Positions 18,696 to 28,587 are shown, counted from the stretch's first letter. The stretch is DNA of 64,000 nucleotides from Affinundibacterium macrobrachii (GCF_014652415.1 NZ_BMYT01000001.1:620001-684000), one strand, 5' to 3'. Notes: generated from the letters alone by a model not told the origin. A program made the numbers and translations.

Positions 18696-20144
18696 CTACT
18701 GCCCCCAACCTCCCCCAACAGCCTTATACAAAGCCACAACAGAACTCAGCTTCGCACGTTGGCTATCAATCGCAGCGATTTCTGCTTGCATCAAATCACG
18801 CTGTGCATTCAAGACTTCGACGTAAGCACTGTAGCCACTTTGATAGCGCAGATTCGACAAACGATAAGTTTCACGAACGGCAGTTAAACGTGATTGTGTT
18901 GAGGCATCAATCGCTGCATTGCTGACCGCATTATTCAAACTATCGTGGACATCGCGGAAAGCGTTCTGTACAGTCTGCACATATTGCCCTAATGCTTGAC
19001 GTTTGCGTGCTTCAGCACCATCAACTACCGCGCCGACTGCACCGGCACGGAACACCGGTTGTACGATGCTTGAAGCGACATTCCACAACAAAGAAGCGGG
19101 GTTAAATAAATCTTCCAACGCACGTGACTCGCGACCTAAAGACGTCGTTAATCGCACGCTTGGGAAATATGCCGACTTTGCTTGTCCAACATCCGCATTA
19201 GCTGCAACCAGTACCTGTTCGGCAGCAACCAGATCAGGACGTCGTGCTAACAAATCAGATGGTAGCCCAGCAGGCGTTGGCAAATTCTGTACCAATTGCT
19301 GTATCGTCAAACCACGTGGAATGTCAGGATTCATCACCTGCTTTGGTGAACGTCCTATCAATACCGCGAGGCTGGATTCCACATTCCGCGATGCTTGCTT
19401 TGCTTGCGTGAAAGCGATCTCACTGGCAGCCAATTCAGATTCAGCATAATGTAAATCGATATCACCAATTGCACCTACCGCATGTCGTTTGCGTTGCAAA
19501 GCTAGATTTTCTTGACGACTCTTTAATGTCGTTTCGGTAAATGCTAACTGTGCATCAAAAGCGCGCAAGGAAAAATAAGTTTGCGCTACATTCGCAATCA
19601 AACTGATTTGCACGGCGTCACGACTTGATTGTTGCGCCAATAAACGTGCCTTTGCTGCTTCATCTGCACGACTTAATTTGCCAAATAGATCAAGTTCATA
19701 GGCTGCACTTAAACCGAATTGGTAATTTTCTCCAATTAAATTGGCATTCGCTGGCAACTTGCCAGAGTTTTCACTGGTACGAGAGCGACTCACTGCCAAG
19801 TTAGCATCGATAGTCGGAAAGCGATTTGCTAATGCGATTCCCGCTGTGGCTTTAGCTTCCTCCATACGAGCAGTCGCAATCAATAAATCTTGATTTTGCT
19901 TGAGCGCGTCTTCAATCAATTGATTGAGCTCAGGATCTTGCAAACCCTTCCACCACGTTTTTAGCGCAGCATGTTGCGCCTGCTGAGCACTACTCGCTTG
20001 ACTCGCTTGATTTGCTTGTGGCAAATCTAACTGTGGACGTTGGTAATCAGGCCCAACTGAAATACATCCAGCCAGACTGAGACTAAACACTAACGGTAAT
20101 AATTTCACGCCAGTAGCTTGAGGAAAAATCTTCCCTAATTTCAT
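18696..20144 (-). CDS. Outer-membrane efflux lipoprotein (NodT/OprM family)
   Basis: This is the outer-membrane channel of a tripartite RND pump. The 482 residues start with a lipoprotein signal (lipobox LAGC, Cys27) followed by the SVGPDYQRP motif typical of NodT proteins. Two OEP repeats follow, with AAYELDLFGKLSRADEAAKARLLAQQ, and then the C-terminal half with RPDLVAAEQVLVAANADVGQAKSAYFPSVRLT. The long helices that form the periplasmic tunnel are visible as alanine/glutamine-rich runs. The start overlaps the permease stop by four bases, so the channel is made with its own pump. Confidence 0.93.
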   Translation of the reverse strand: MKLGKIFPQATGVKLLPLVFSLSLAGCISVGPDYQRPQLDLPQANQASQASSAQQAQHAALKTWWKGLQDPELNQLIEDALKQNQDLLIATARMEEAKATAGIALANRFPTIDANLAVSRSRTSENSGKLPANANLIGENYQFGLSAAYELDLFGKLSRADEAAKARLLAQQSSRDAVQISLIANVAQTYFSLRAFDAQLAFTETTLKSRQENLALQRKRHAVGAIGDIDLHYAESELAASEIAFTQAKQASRNVESSLAVLIGRSPKQVMNPDIPRGLTIQQLVQNLPTPAGLPSDLLARRPDLVAAEQVLVAANADVGQAKSAYFPSVRLTTSLGRESRALEDLFNPASLLWNVASSIVQPVFRAGAVGAVVDGAEARKRQALGQYVQTVQNAFRDVHDSLNNAVSNAAIDASTQSRLTAVRETYRLSNLRYQSGYSAYVEVLNAQRDLMQAEIAAIDSQRAKLSSVVALYKAVGGGWGQ

Positions 20145-23100
20145 GATTTCACCTCATTATTTTCTTTAACTGCATCCGTACTCTCAACTTTTCTAAATGG
20201 ATTCTCGAATGGATCATTCGCGTAGTGATGCTCTGGATGATCAAAGTCACTATCTAAAGTTTTGAAACGACGGTCATAAATGAATTTAAAGAACAATGGC
20301 ACCAAAAAGATCGCCAAGAAGGTCGCCGCGATCATGCCTCCTAATACACCTGTTCCTAACGATTGGCGTGCCGCGGCACCCGCACCACTTGAGAATGCCA
20401 ATGGCACCACACCTAAAATAAATGCCAGTGATGTCATCAAAATTGGACGGAAACGCAGACGCGCTGCCTCGACTGCCGCAGCAACTGGTGCATAACCTTC
20501 ATGCACTTTCATCACCGCAAATTCAACGATCAAGATCGCATTTTTTGCAGACAAGCCAAGCAAAGTCACCAAACCAATCTGGAAGTACACGTCATTATTA
20601 AAGTGGCGTAAATACACGGCAAGCAAAGCACCGAAAATACCAAACGGCATTGCCAACAAAACAGAGAATGGCAATGACCATTTTTCATACTGTGCTGCCA
20701 AAATCAAAAAGATCATCAACACACCTGCGGCAAGTGCCAAACCGCCTGCGCTGCTACTACGCTTTTCTTGGAAGGAGGCACCGCCCCAGTCATAAGTCAC
20801 ATCCGATGGCAATACATTTTTTGCTGCGCGTTCCATCGCCGCAATCGCTTGGCCTGAACTAAAACCAGGTTTCGCATCTCCGAGCAATTTAATCGATGGC
20901 AAAGCATTAAAACGTTGTACTGAATCTGGACCAGTAATGAACTTGGTAGTTGTGAAAGCGCGAATTGGAATCATTTGTCCTGTGGTTGAGCGCACATACA
21001 AATTCCCAATATCTTCAGGCTTAGCGCGATACTGTCCTTCCGCTTGTAATTGCACAGTGTAGACGCGACCATTTTTATTAAAGTCGTTCACATAGTAGCT
21101 ACCTAAAGTCGCGGCTAAAGTATTGTAGACATCCGATAAAACGACGCCCATCGCGCGTGCTTTTTCATTGTCGACATCGACAAATAATTGCGGTGAGTTC
21201 GCTTGCCATAAAGTTTTTACGCCAGCTAATTCAGGCTGTTTATTTGCTTCGGCAATCAAAACAGGTAACAACTCTGCCAAACGTTTAACACCGCCCTCAC
21301 CTTTGTTTTGCAAATAAAACTCAAAGCCACCAGTTTGACCTAAGCCTTGAATTGCAGGTGGGCTAAAGAATAATGGCAAGCCTTCTTTGATATTGCCAGT
21401 GCGCATAAACGATTCACCCACCAATTCTTTCGCAGACTTGTCGCGCTCATCCCAAGAACGCAACGGGAAGAACATCGTTGCAGCAGAGGATTTCAAACCG
21501 CCACCACCTAAGAAATCCAAGCCGATCAACGCGAAACGTGTGTCGATATCTTTATTCGACTCAAGCGCTGTTTCCATTTGCTTAACCATCATATTGGTGC
21601 GCTCTAAAGATGCACCTTCTGGCAAGATCGCAGCACCAATGAAGTAACCTTGATCCTCATCTGGAACCAAACCACCTGGAACAGTTTTCCACAATAAACC
21701 AGCCATCAAGATCATGCCAACGAATAAACTCACACCGAGCACGGCACGCTTCAAGAAAAAGGTCACGCCAGAGGTATAACGCTTGGTTAAATGTGCGAAC
21801 GCATGGTTAAACCAATCGAAGAAGCGATTATGATTTTCCGCACCAGGTTTCAACAAGATCGCGCACAAAGCAGGCGTTAAAGTCAACGCAACGATACCTG
21901 ACAAAATTACCGCAATCGAAATCGTGACAGAGAATTGACGATATAACTCACCAGCTAAGCCACCCAAGAATGCGATCGGCCCAAACGCTGCAACCAATAC
22001 CAATACAATCGCGATTACCGGGCCAGTCACTTCATGCATCGCCTCAATCGCTGCTTCTTTTGGCGACATGCCTTCTTCATTCATTAAGCGTTCAACATTT
22101 TCCAATACGACGATCGCATCATCCACCACGATACCAATCGCCAATACCATGCCGAACAAGGTCAAGGTATTAATGCTATAGCCAAGCATGTGTAAACCAG
22201 CCATCGTACCAATCAATGAAACCGGTACAGCCAATGTAGGAATAATCGTCGCACGCCAACTCTGCAAGAATAAATACACCACGACAAACACCAAGACCAT
22301 CGCTTCAGCCAGTGTCTTTAACACTTCATAAATCGATTCAGTAACAAACGGCGTCGTATCGTACGGTGTTTTATACGTCATCCCTTCTGGGAATTTCGCT
22401 TTCAATTCCTGCAGCGTTTTTTCTACTGCTTCACGGGTGTCTAAAGCGTTCGCACCGGTTTGCAAGAAAATACCAATATTTGCTGAAGGATGACCATTGA
22501 TGCGGCCGTACAAGTTGTAGTCTTTCGATCCCAACTCAACGCGTGCGACATCACTCAAACGTATCGTGCTACCGCCCTTACCTGCTTTGATAATGATATT
22601 GGCAAACTCAGATGGTTCTAATAGACGACCTTTGGCGGTCACCGTCATCGTCAACTCTTCGGTGTTATTCGGTGGTGCGCCAATCTTACCGGCCGCATAT
22701 TGCGCATTTTGTTCGCCGACAGCACTGGCGATATCGCTCACCGTAACGCCTAATTGCGCCATACGATCAGGTCGCATCCAAATACGCATCGCATAGTCTT
22801 TCGCACCAAACACTTGAACGTTGGTAGTACCAGGAATACGCTTAATCGCATCCAATACGTTTTGAGTTACATAATTCGATAAGTACAAACTGTCGTAACG
22901 ATTGTCTTCAGAATAAAACGCGGCAACAACCAAGAAGTTAGATGAACTCTTTGATACCGTTACACCTTGTCGACGCACTTCTTGCGGCAATTTTGCTTCT
23001 GCCTGACGGACACGGTTATTGACGTTGACCGCCGCGATATCGAGATCCGTACCGACTTCAAATGTCACGTTAATCGATACGCGACCATCCGCCGCCGATA

Positions 23101-23344
23101 CCGAATCCATGTACAACATATTTTCAACACCATTGATTTGCTCCTCAATCGGTGCTGCAACAGTTCGCTCCAAAACTTCTGCCGAAGCGCCTGGGTAGAA
23201 AGCAACCACATTCACCACTGGTGGTGAAATTTCTGGATAACGCTCAACTGGTAAGACACGCAAAGCGGCCAAACCAGCGATCACGATAATCAACGACACG
23301 ACTGTCGCGAAAATCGGTCGATTAATAAAAAATTTTGAAAACAT
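20141..23344 (-). CDS. RND multidrug efflux permease, HAE1 family (AcrB/MexB-like)
   Basis: This is the proton-driven inner-membrane pump of a tripartite exporter. The 1067 residues have the AcrB layout: an N-terminal helix FFINRPIFATVVSLIIVIAGL, porter-domain sequences such as GVTVSKSSSNFL, TM4 with the proton-relay pair in AIGIVVDDAIVVLENVERLM, then a second half with its own porter domains and TM10-12 (GLVTLLGLSAKNAILIVEFA). Length and the FINRPIFA start match HAE1 drug pumps rather than metal pumps. Substrates cannot be read from sequence; hydrophobic drugs, dyes or solvents are typical. Confidence 0.95.
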   Translation of the reverse strand: MFSKFFINRPIFATVVSLIIVIAGLAALRVLPVERYPEISPPVVNVVAFYPGASAEVLERTVAAPIEEQINGVENMLYMDSVSAADGRVSINVTFEVGTDLDIAAVNVNNRVRQAEAKLPQEVRRQGVTVSKSSSNFLVVAAFYSEDNRYDSLYLSNYVTQNVLDAIKRIPGTTNVQVFGAKDYAMRIWMRPDRMAQLGVTVSDIASAVGEQNAQYAAGKIGAPPNNTEELTMTVTAKGRLLEPSEFANIIIKAGKGGSTIRLSDVARVELGSKDYNLYGRINGHPSANIGIFLQTGANALDTREAVEKTLQELKAKFPEGMTYKTPYDTTPFVTESIYEVLKTLAEAMVLVFVVVYLFLQSWRATIIPTLAVPVSLIGTMAGLHMLGYSINTLTLFGMVLAIGIVVDDAIVVLENVERLMNEEGMSPKEAAIEAMHEVTGPVIAIVLVLVAAFGPIAFLGGLAGELYRQFSVTISIAVILSGIVALTLTPALCAILLKPGAENHNRFFDWFNHAFAHLTKRYTSGVTFFLKRAVLGVSLFVGMILMAGLLWKTVPGGLVPDEDQGYFIGAAILPEGASLERTNMMVKQMETALESNKDIDTRFALIGLDFLGGGGLKSSAATMFFPLRSWDERDKSAKELVGESFMRTGNIKEGLPLFFSPPAIQGLGQTGGFEFYLQNKGEGGVKRLAELLPVLIAEANKQPELAGVKTLWQANSPQLFVDVDNEKARAMGVVLSDVYNTLAATLGSYYVNDFNKNGRVYTVQLQAEGQYRAKPEDIGNLYVRSTTGQMIPIRAFTTTKFITGPDSVQRFNALPSIKLLGDAKPGFSSGQAIAAMERAAKNVLPSDVTYDWGGASFQEKRSSSAGGLALAAGVLMIFLILAAQYEKWSLPFSVLLAMPFGIFGALLAVYLRHFNNDVYFQIGLVTLLGLSAKNAILIVEFAVMKVHEGYAPVAAAVEAARLRFRPILMTSLAFILGVVPLAFSSGAGAAARQSLGTGVLGGMIAATFLAIFLVPLFFKFIYDRRFKTLDSDFDHPEHHYANDPFENPFRKVESTDAVKENNEVKS

Positions 23345-23391
23345 AGTGAGTCCTTAAATTCGACTGAAATGAACACCCATCCTAGACGGAC

Positions 23392-24714
23392 TTAGTGCGC
23401 AGCTTTCGCACTTGCAGAAGCTGAAGCGGCTGCTGCCTTCGGTGCAGTCGTTAATGCAGTCGTTGGTGCAGCAGAACTAGGGTTCGCTGCGGCTTTAGCA
23501 TCAATTGCCACTGGTTTAACTGTCATACCAGGATCATGTGCCTTGATGAAGCCATCCACCAAAACGCGCTCGCCAGCTTGCAAACCTTTAGTCACGATCC
23601 ATTCACCGTTCGACCATCCATCCAACTGGACTGGACGTGGCACCAGTTTGTTATCTGGCGATACGCCAAACACCATTTTGCCCATCGGGCTATCAATCAC
23701 TGCGCGCTGTGGCACCGCAATCGCTGCTTGACGCGTTGCGCCTTGCAACATCACACGTACAAATTGACCTGGACGCAAAGCACCATCTGGATTAGCGATT
23801 TGCGCACGAGCATCGAACCCACCCGTTGTCGTGTTAACTTTTTCACTTAAGAAATTCATCTTGCCTGCGGTTGGGAAGATTTCACCGTTCGCCATTTTTA
23901 ACTTCACGTTAAAATCCAAACCTCCATTGCTGGCACGCTTACCTGGCAAATGCAATTTGCCGTTCGCTAAATCAGCATTCAATTTCAAATAATCTGCTTC
24001 GCTCACGCTGAAATTGACATAGATAGGATCAGTTTGCACGATCGTCGTCAACAAACTATCGGCTGGTGTCACCAAGCTACCATTCGGTTTGCTTGCTACG
24101 CCTGTCACACCAGAAATCGGTGCTACCACTTTGGTATAGCTCAAATTTAACTTCGCTTCGTTGACTTGCGCGCGTACTTGTTTGTAGCTTGCTTCTGCCA
24201 TCTCTAACGCGGATTTCGCATCATCGTATTCGCGCTGACTGATGGCTTTCTCGGCTGCCAATGGTGACAATCGTGCAAACTCGCGTTTTGCTTGATTTAA
24301 CTTTGCTTCACTTACGCCAAGTGCCGCTTCCGCCGACGCTAATTGTGTTTGATATGAACCCGGATCAATTTGAAATAAAACCTGGCCTGCTTTGACTTTG
24401 GCGCCTTCTTCATAGACACGCTGCTCCAAAATGCCGCTAATGCGTGCGCGTACTTCGGTTTCGCGTATGCCAGCAGTTTGTCCAACAAACTCAAAATCGA
24501 TTGGCAAATCACGACCTTGCAAAGTCACAACATTGACTTCTGGCGGTGGCATCGCTGCTCCTGCTGGTGCACCGGAAGCGCCTTGCTTACCACAGGCGGT
24601 CAGACCAAGCACTGGTAGAGCCAAAGCAAATACAACCGCTAACTTATTGAATTTAAAAGAAAAAGCCGACGCATCGCGGCTGTTTTTCTGGTTTCGAATG
24701 ACTGTCTTGCGCAT
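23392..24714 (-). CDS. RND efflux periplasmic adaptor lipoprotein (AcrA/MexA-like)
   Basis: This membrane-fusion protein bridges the pump and the outer-membrane channel. From the ATG at 24714, which has a good AGAGGA ribosome site, it is 440 residues long. The frame stays open 30 codons further upstream, but that extension crosses the operator and lacks a ribosome site. A lipobox LTAC places the lipidated residue at Cys41. Then come the split biotinyl-lipoyl domain (VRARISGILEQRVYEEGAKVKAGQVLFQIDP and VVAPISGVTGVASKPNGSLV), the helical hairpin between them, and the beta-barrel. The Ala/Ser/Lys-rich C-terminal tail is low in complexity. Confidence 0.94.
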   Translation of the reverse strand: MRKTVIRNQKNSRDASAFSFKFNKLAVVFALALPVLGLTACGKQGASGAPAGAAMPPPEVNVVTLQGRDLPIDFEFVGQTAGIRETEVRARISGILEQRVYEEGAKVKAGQVLFQIDPGSYQTQLASAEAALGVSEAKLNQAKREFARLSPLAAEKAISQREYDDAKSALEMAEASYKQVRAQVNEAKLNLSYTKVVAPISGVTGVASKPNGSLVTPADSLLTTIVQTDPIYVNFSVSEADYLKLNADLANGKLHLPGKRASNGGLDFNVKLKMANGEIFPTAGKMNFLSEKVNTTTGGFDARAQIANPDGALRPGQFVRVMLQGATRQAAIAVPQRAVIDSPMGKMVFGVSPDNKLVPRPVQLDGWSNGEWIVTKGLQAGERVLVDGFIKAHDPGMTVKPVAIDAKAAANPSSAAPTTALTTAPKAAAASASASAKAAH

Positions 24715-24752
24715 GAATTTCCTCTTTAAATGATGTTTACCGTGTGCTATTA

Positions 24753-24776
24753 TATACATACACGAATGTTTGTATA
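24753..24776 (+). promoter_or_regulatory. Probable TetR/AcrR operator between efflux operon and regulator
   Basis: A 24-base near-palindrome with arms TATACATACA and TGTTTGTATA matches at nine of ten arm positions and has a 4-base centre. It lies 38 bases upstream of the adaptor start and about 100 bases upstream of the regulator start. The TACATACA...TGT.TGTA pattern closely resembles the AcrR box of enterobacteria as I recall it. Binding by the adjacent regulator is inference. Confidence 0.75.
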
Positions 24777-24872
24777 GTTTTAAATTGTAAAATCCCTTCA
24801 ACATATAAAAATAAAATAACTGATAGAACGTGTATTTATCACGCGTCTATCACGACAGCGAGGAGCTCCACC

Positions 24873-25508
24873 GTGGTCAGAAAAACCAAAGAAGATACCC
24901 AACAAACTTATGAAGCTTTGCTCAATGCGGCTGAGCAGGTGTTCTGTGAAAAAGGTGTTTCGAATACAACCTTAAACGATGTCGCGTGCGCGGCAGGCAT
25001 GACGCGTGGCGCGATTTACTGGCACTTCAAAGACAAAAAAGAATTATTTCATGCACTATGCGATCGCGCCTTTATGCCTATCGAAGTCATGCTCAATGAA
25101 ATTACTAGCAATTCGATAGACGACTCGATAGCGGCAATACGCCAATTGAACTTACACTTTATAGCGCAAGTGACGGCGAACACAAGACAAACAAAGATGT
25201 TTGATATTATTTTTCATCGCTGCGAGAAAACTGCAGAAATGCAAACCTTTATTCAAGAACGAGAAAGTCGCAATGAATGCATGGATAAAATTGCAGACAT
25301 CTTCCGTGCTGGCGTCGACAAAGGCATCTTCCCACCAGATACTGATATACAAATAGCAGTCCAAATCAATCATGCATTTTTAATTGGCTTGGTACACGAA
25401 TGGCTGATTGACCCAAGCGCCTACGATCTAGCTGCCCATGCAGAGAGCATGATTGATGCTGTGTTATTTGGCTTAGTTAACCGACCACCACGCAAAAAAA
25501 CTACGTAA
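24873..25508 (+). CDS. TetR-family repressor of the RND efflux operon (AcrR/TtgR-like)
   Basis: The N-terminal helix-turn-helix is TYEALLNAAEQVFCEKGVSNTTLNDVACAAGMTRGAIYWHFKDKKELF, the AcrR/TtgR/NalC pattern, followed by a ligand-binding C-terminal domain (TetR_C_2 type, with HFIAQVTANTRQTKMFDIIFHRCE). The frame is open from 24744, but that stretch overlaps the operator. A GTG at 24873 with AGGAG seven bases upstream gives VVRKTKEDTQQTYEAL, the normal start for this family, and 211 residues. It is divergent from the efflux operon and most likely represses it and itself until a substrate binds. Confidence 0.92.
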   Translation: MVRKTKEDTQQTYEALLNAAEQVFCEKGVSNTTLNDVACAAGMTRGAIYWHFKDKKELFHALCDRAFMPIEVMLNEITSNSIDDSIAAIRQLNLHFIAQVTANTRQTKMFDIIFHRCEKTAEMQTFIQERESRNECMDKIADIFRAGVDKGIFPPDTDIQIAVQINHAFLIGLVHEWLIDPSAYDLAAHAESMIDAVLFGLVNRPPRKKTT

Positions 25509-25538
25509 ATAAATTACCAAGCCAAGCAAATTCACCAG

Positions 25539-26171
25539 TTAACCCGGCAATTTCCAATCATGGCGCACTGCCATTAAACGTAAAAGCACGGTCACAGCAA
25601 TCCCACTAATGACAGCAAATAGCTCAGTCGCACCTAACAAAGTTAAACCCAAATAAGCCCAGCAACCAAGGAAGGCACAAGTGGCATACAACTGGCCACG
25701 CCGAAACACCATAGGGATCTCATTGCAAATCATATCCCGTAACACACCACCGAAAATTCCCGTGATCACGCCCATCATCACACAGATGAACAAAGGCATT
25801 TTCATCGCATAAGCCAACGACGCACCACCAACGCTAAATAAGCCTAAACCCAAAGCATCTGCATAGAGGATCACACGTTCAGTGACAACCTGACGTAATT
25901 GCCGAAAAAATGGCGAGACAAGAATACAAAAAATAAAAATTAACGTTGGATATTCATAATTTTCTATCCAAAACAAAGGTCGTCTGTCTAACAAAATATC
26001 GCGCACCGTGCCACCGCCAAACGCCGTAATAAAAGCGACGGTAAAAACACCAACCAAATCCATTTTCTTGCGCCTTGCCTCGACTAAACCAGAGCTAGCA
26101 AATACAAAAACACCAATTACTTCAACCACGTGAAGTAAGGTACTCATCCCAGCTTGAATATTTGTCGACAT
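25539..26171 (-). CDS. TRIC cation channel family protein (YadS/YicG, former UPF0126)
   Basis: This membrane protein of about 210 residues has seven hydrophobic segments and the two-repeat pattern of the prokaryotic TRIC family. The first repeat reads VIGVFVFASSGLVEARRKKMDLVGVFTVAFITAFGGGTVRDILLDR and the second LFSVGGASLAYA...VITGIFGGVLRDMI, both carrying GGG/GGx-R-D motifs. Prokaryotic TRIC proteins form potassium-permeable trimers. The chosen ATG at 26171 has AAGGAAAG just upstream; the frame is open six codons further and another ATG lies at 26144. The gene converges on the tetR gene. Confidence 0.9.
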   Translation of the reverse strand: MSTNIQAGMSTLLHVVEVIGVFVFASSGLVEARRKKMDLVGVFTVAFITAFGGGTVRDILLDRRPLFWIENYEYPTLIFIFCILVSPFFRQLRQVVTERVILYADALGLGLFSVGGASLAYAMKMPLFICVMMGVITGIFGGVLRDMICNEIPMVFRRGQLYATCAFLGCWAYLGLTLLGATELFAVISGIAVTVLLRLMAVRHDWKLPG

Positions 26172-26363
26172 ACTTTCCTTAAGGAGCAAATGGCACAGTC
26201 AAAATCGTGCATTGGCTTTATTTTATTGTATAATTACCGGCTTAGCTTGACGCTAAGAAACTTTTAATATGATTTAACTACTGGCAAGTGATAAGCAATC
26301 GGGTCAAGAAGCTGGGCGACCGACGAAGTGCGTATTGGCTACCAAACTATTTTTGAGGCAAGC

Positions 26364-26636
26364 ATGAAAGACGGTATCCATCCAAATTATCGTGAAGTGA
26401 TGTTCCACGACGTTTCTAACGATTTCAAATTCATCACACGTTCCACTATTCAAACTAAAGATTCTATCGAAGTTGATGGTAAGACTTTGCCATTGGTAAA
26501 GATCGAGGTTTCTGCTGAATCTCATCCTTTCTACACTGGTAAGCACAAAATCGTTGATACGGCTGGTCGCGTTGACAAGTTCCGTAAGAAATTCGGTTCT
26601 GTTGGTTCTAAAACGTCTGTTTCTACTGGCGAATAA
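26364..26636 (+). CDS. rpmE2: Ribosomal protein L31 type B
   Basis: A 90-residue large-subunit protein starts at the ATG at 26364, preceded by a GAGG site. The sequence [23 protein letters not shown], then [10 protein letters not shown] and VDKFRKKFG, is the L31B pattern. It has no cysteine, so it is the zinc-independent (C-) form. A TATAAT at 26229-26234 could be its -10 element. In many relatives this gene directly follows rho; here an efflux cassette and a TRIC gene lie between. A strong terminator follows. Confidence 0.97.
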   Translation: MKDGIHPNYREVMFHDVSNDFKFITRSTIQTKDSIEVDGKTLPLVKIEVSAESHPFYTGKHKIVDTAGRVDKFRKKFGSVGSKTSVSTGE

Positions 26637-26672
26637 GCAACGAACTTGTACGATTAGTACAGCAGTATCAAG

Positions 26673-26702
26673 AAAAAAGGCAGCTACGGCTGCCTTTTTT
26701 GT
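26673..26702 (+). terminator. Rho-independent terminator after rpmE2
   Basis: AAAAAAGGCAGC / GCTGCCTTTTTT, with a TACG loop, lies 37 bases after the rpmE2 stop codon. Confidence 0.93.
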
Positions 26703-26731
26703 ATCATCGAGTTTTATCAAATAAAAAAACT

Positions 26732-28459
26732 ATGAAGCCAGTCCGTTTACCTGCCTCTGCCACCATTGCATTGCCACGTTGGAGCATCTTCGCACTTTGC
26801 TTACTTTATATCCTACCCGGTCTAATTGGCCGCGATCCATGGAAAGGAGCAGATGCAGCTGGTTTTGGTGTGATGTGGACAATGGCGCATGGCACCCTGA
26901 ATGATTGGCTGTGGCCGCACGTGGTTGGCTTACCGGTCCCCGAAGAAGGCCCACTCGCATTCTGGTTAGGTGCGATTTGCATTAAATTATTTGGCGGTTT
27001 CATTGGCGACCCAATGGCTGCGCGCATTTCAACTGGTTTAGCATTCCTGCTCGGCTCCATATCAGTTTGGTACACCACCTATTTACTAGGTCGCCGTGCT
27101 GAGGCACAACCATTAAAACTGGCATTTGGTGGACAACCAGAACCACGCGACTTCGGTCGTACTTTAGCCGATGGTGCATTACTTATTTATCTCGGCTGCT
27201 TGGGACTACTACTTCCTAGCCATACTTCAAGCAGTGGACCTTTGCACATCGCTTTAATCGCTTATTCGCTTTACGTTTGCGTGCGCTATTTCGATACACC
27301 CAGCAAGATCGGCGCATTCAAAATCGGCTTAGTACTGGGCTTATTAATACTCACGCGAGGCTGGATCATTCCACTGGCGATCTTGCTTGCCTTATTTGCG
27401 CTGTGCTTTTATCGCCAACAAAAACTCAGTAGCCAAATCATTGCCATCAGCTTACCTGCGACATTATTAGTTGCGGGTCTTTGGATCTTTGCGATACAAA
27501 CTGTACAGCCTTACTCCAGCTCGCCCTATCAAGCTTGGATGGAATGGAACTATCGTCAAATCGGCCTCCCAGCACTCGATAACGCTTTCTATTTCTTACG
27601 TTACGGAATTTGGTTTGCCTGGCCCGCTTGGCCTTTTGCGGCTTGGGCGATTTATGCATGGCGCAAGCAAGAACGTACTTTGCACATCTCCCTACCTTTA
27701 AGCTTCTTGATCTGTTTCATCTTGCTGGCACTACTCAATCACAGCCATGAAGAAGGATATTTGCTGCCGATTCTGCCACCATTAGCGATCTTGGCGGCAT
27801 TTGGTCTGCCGACAATGAAACGCAGTGCGATTAATGCTGTCGATTGGTTTGCTGTTATGGTCATGACAGGAGCAGCTGGCTTATTCTGGTTAGGCTGGAT
27901 TGCCTTACAAACGGGCTGGCCTGCTCGCACTGGCAAAAAAGTATTAAGTTGGGCACCTGGCTACGTGCCAGAATTTAACGCATTTACTTTTATTCTCGGA
28001 CTCAGTATCACGATCATTTGGTTTCGCATCGTGTATTGGCGCATTTCGCGTCAACCATCGGTACTATGGCGAGCGGTCGTACTATCGAGTGGCGGCGTGA
28101 TCCTATGCTGGTTCTTATTGATGTCATTATGGCTGCCACTGGTAAATCATCGCGTTAGCTATGCAGCTGTTGCAAAAGAAATGGCAGAAAAAATCCCAAC
28201 GCCCTATCGCTGCATTGACAGCAAACTTGGCGCATCACAACGCGCGTCTTTTGCCTACTTCAGCAAAGTTCACTTCGCTGGCTTCGATGAACAAAACTGC
28301 GACCTCTTACTGACACAGGGAAACCGTCGCTTCCAAGGAAAGTCCAAAGAACCTGTCGACAAGGATTTTCCAGGCAACTGGGAAATGATCTGGGAAGGTC
28401 AACGAGCGGCTGACAAAGATGAGTTCTTTACGCTCTACCGCAAAATAGAGAAAAAATAA
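26732..28459 (+). CDS. ArnT-like glycosyltransferase (GT39/PMT family membrane protein)
   Basis: This 575-residue integral membrane protein has about eleven hydrophobic segments and a C-terminal soluble part. The first periplasmic loop carries the GT-C signature with its acidic residue in GRDPWKGADAAGFGVMWTMAHG, followed by EGPLAFWLGAICIKLFG, as in ArnT and other glycosyltransferase 39 proteins that move sugars from polyprenyl carriers. The later HSHEEGYLLPILPPLAILAAFGL segment also fits. Which acceptor is modified (lipid A, glycan or protein) cannot be told. The start was set at the ATG of MKPVRLP because the extension upstream runs into the rpmE2 terminator; no clear ribosome site is seen. 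Confidence 0.85.
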   Translation: MKPVRLPASATIALPRWSIFALCLLYILPGLIGRDPWKGADAAGFGVMWTMAHGTLNDWLWPHVVGLPVPEEGPLAFWLGAICIKLFGGFIGDPMAARISTGLAFLLGSISVWYTTYLLGRRAEAQPLKLAFGGQPEPRDFGRTLADGALLIYLGCLGLLLPSHTSSSGPLHIALIAYSLYVCVRYFDTPSKIGAFKIGLVLGLLILTRGWIIPLAILLALFALCFYRQQKLSSQIIAISLPATLLVAGLWIFAIQTVQPYSSSPYQAWMEWNYRQIGLPALDNAFYFLRYGIWFAWPAWPFAAWAIYAWRKQERTLHISLPLSFLICFILLALLNHSHEEGYLLPILPPLAILAAFGLPTMKRSAINAVDWFAVMVMTGAAGLFWLGWIALQTGWPARTGKKVLSWAPGYVPEFNAFTFILGLSITIIWFRIVYWRISRQPSVLWRAVVLSSGGVILCWFLLMSLWLPLVNHRVSYAAVAKEMAEKIPTPYRCIDSKLGASQRASFAYFSKVHFAGFDEQNCDLLLTQGNRRFQGKSKEPVDKDFPGNWEMIWEGQRAADKDEFFTLYRKIEKK

Positions 28460-28587
28460 AACGACTAAACGATTAATACGATTGACTGATGCGAAAACGA
28501 AAAAAATTCAATTCGCACAAAAAATAAGCAAATCAAACTGTTTGAAGAAGGAAACCATAAAATATAACAGCAAATTAAGCCAAGTGC

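Noticed and set aside
18339-18887. Plus-strand open frame of 182 codons after rho
   Set aside because: It runs through repeat copy B and then antisense into the outer-membrane factor gene; composition reflects the repeat, not a protein.
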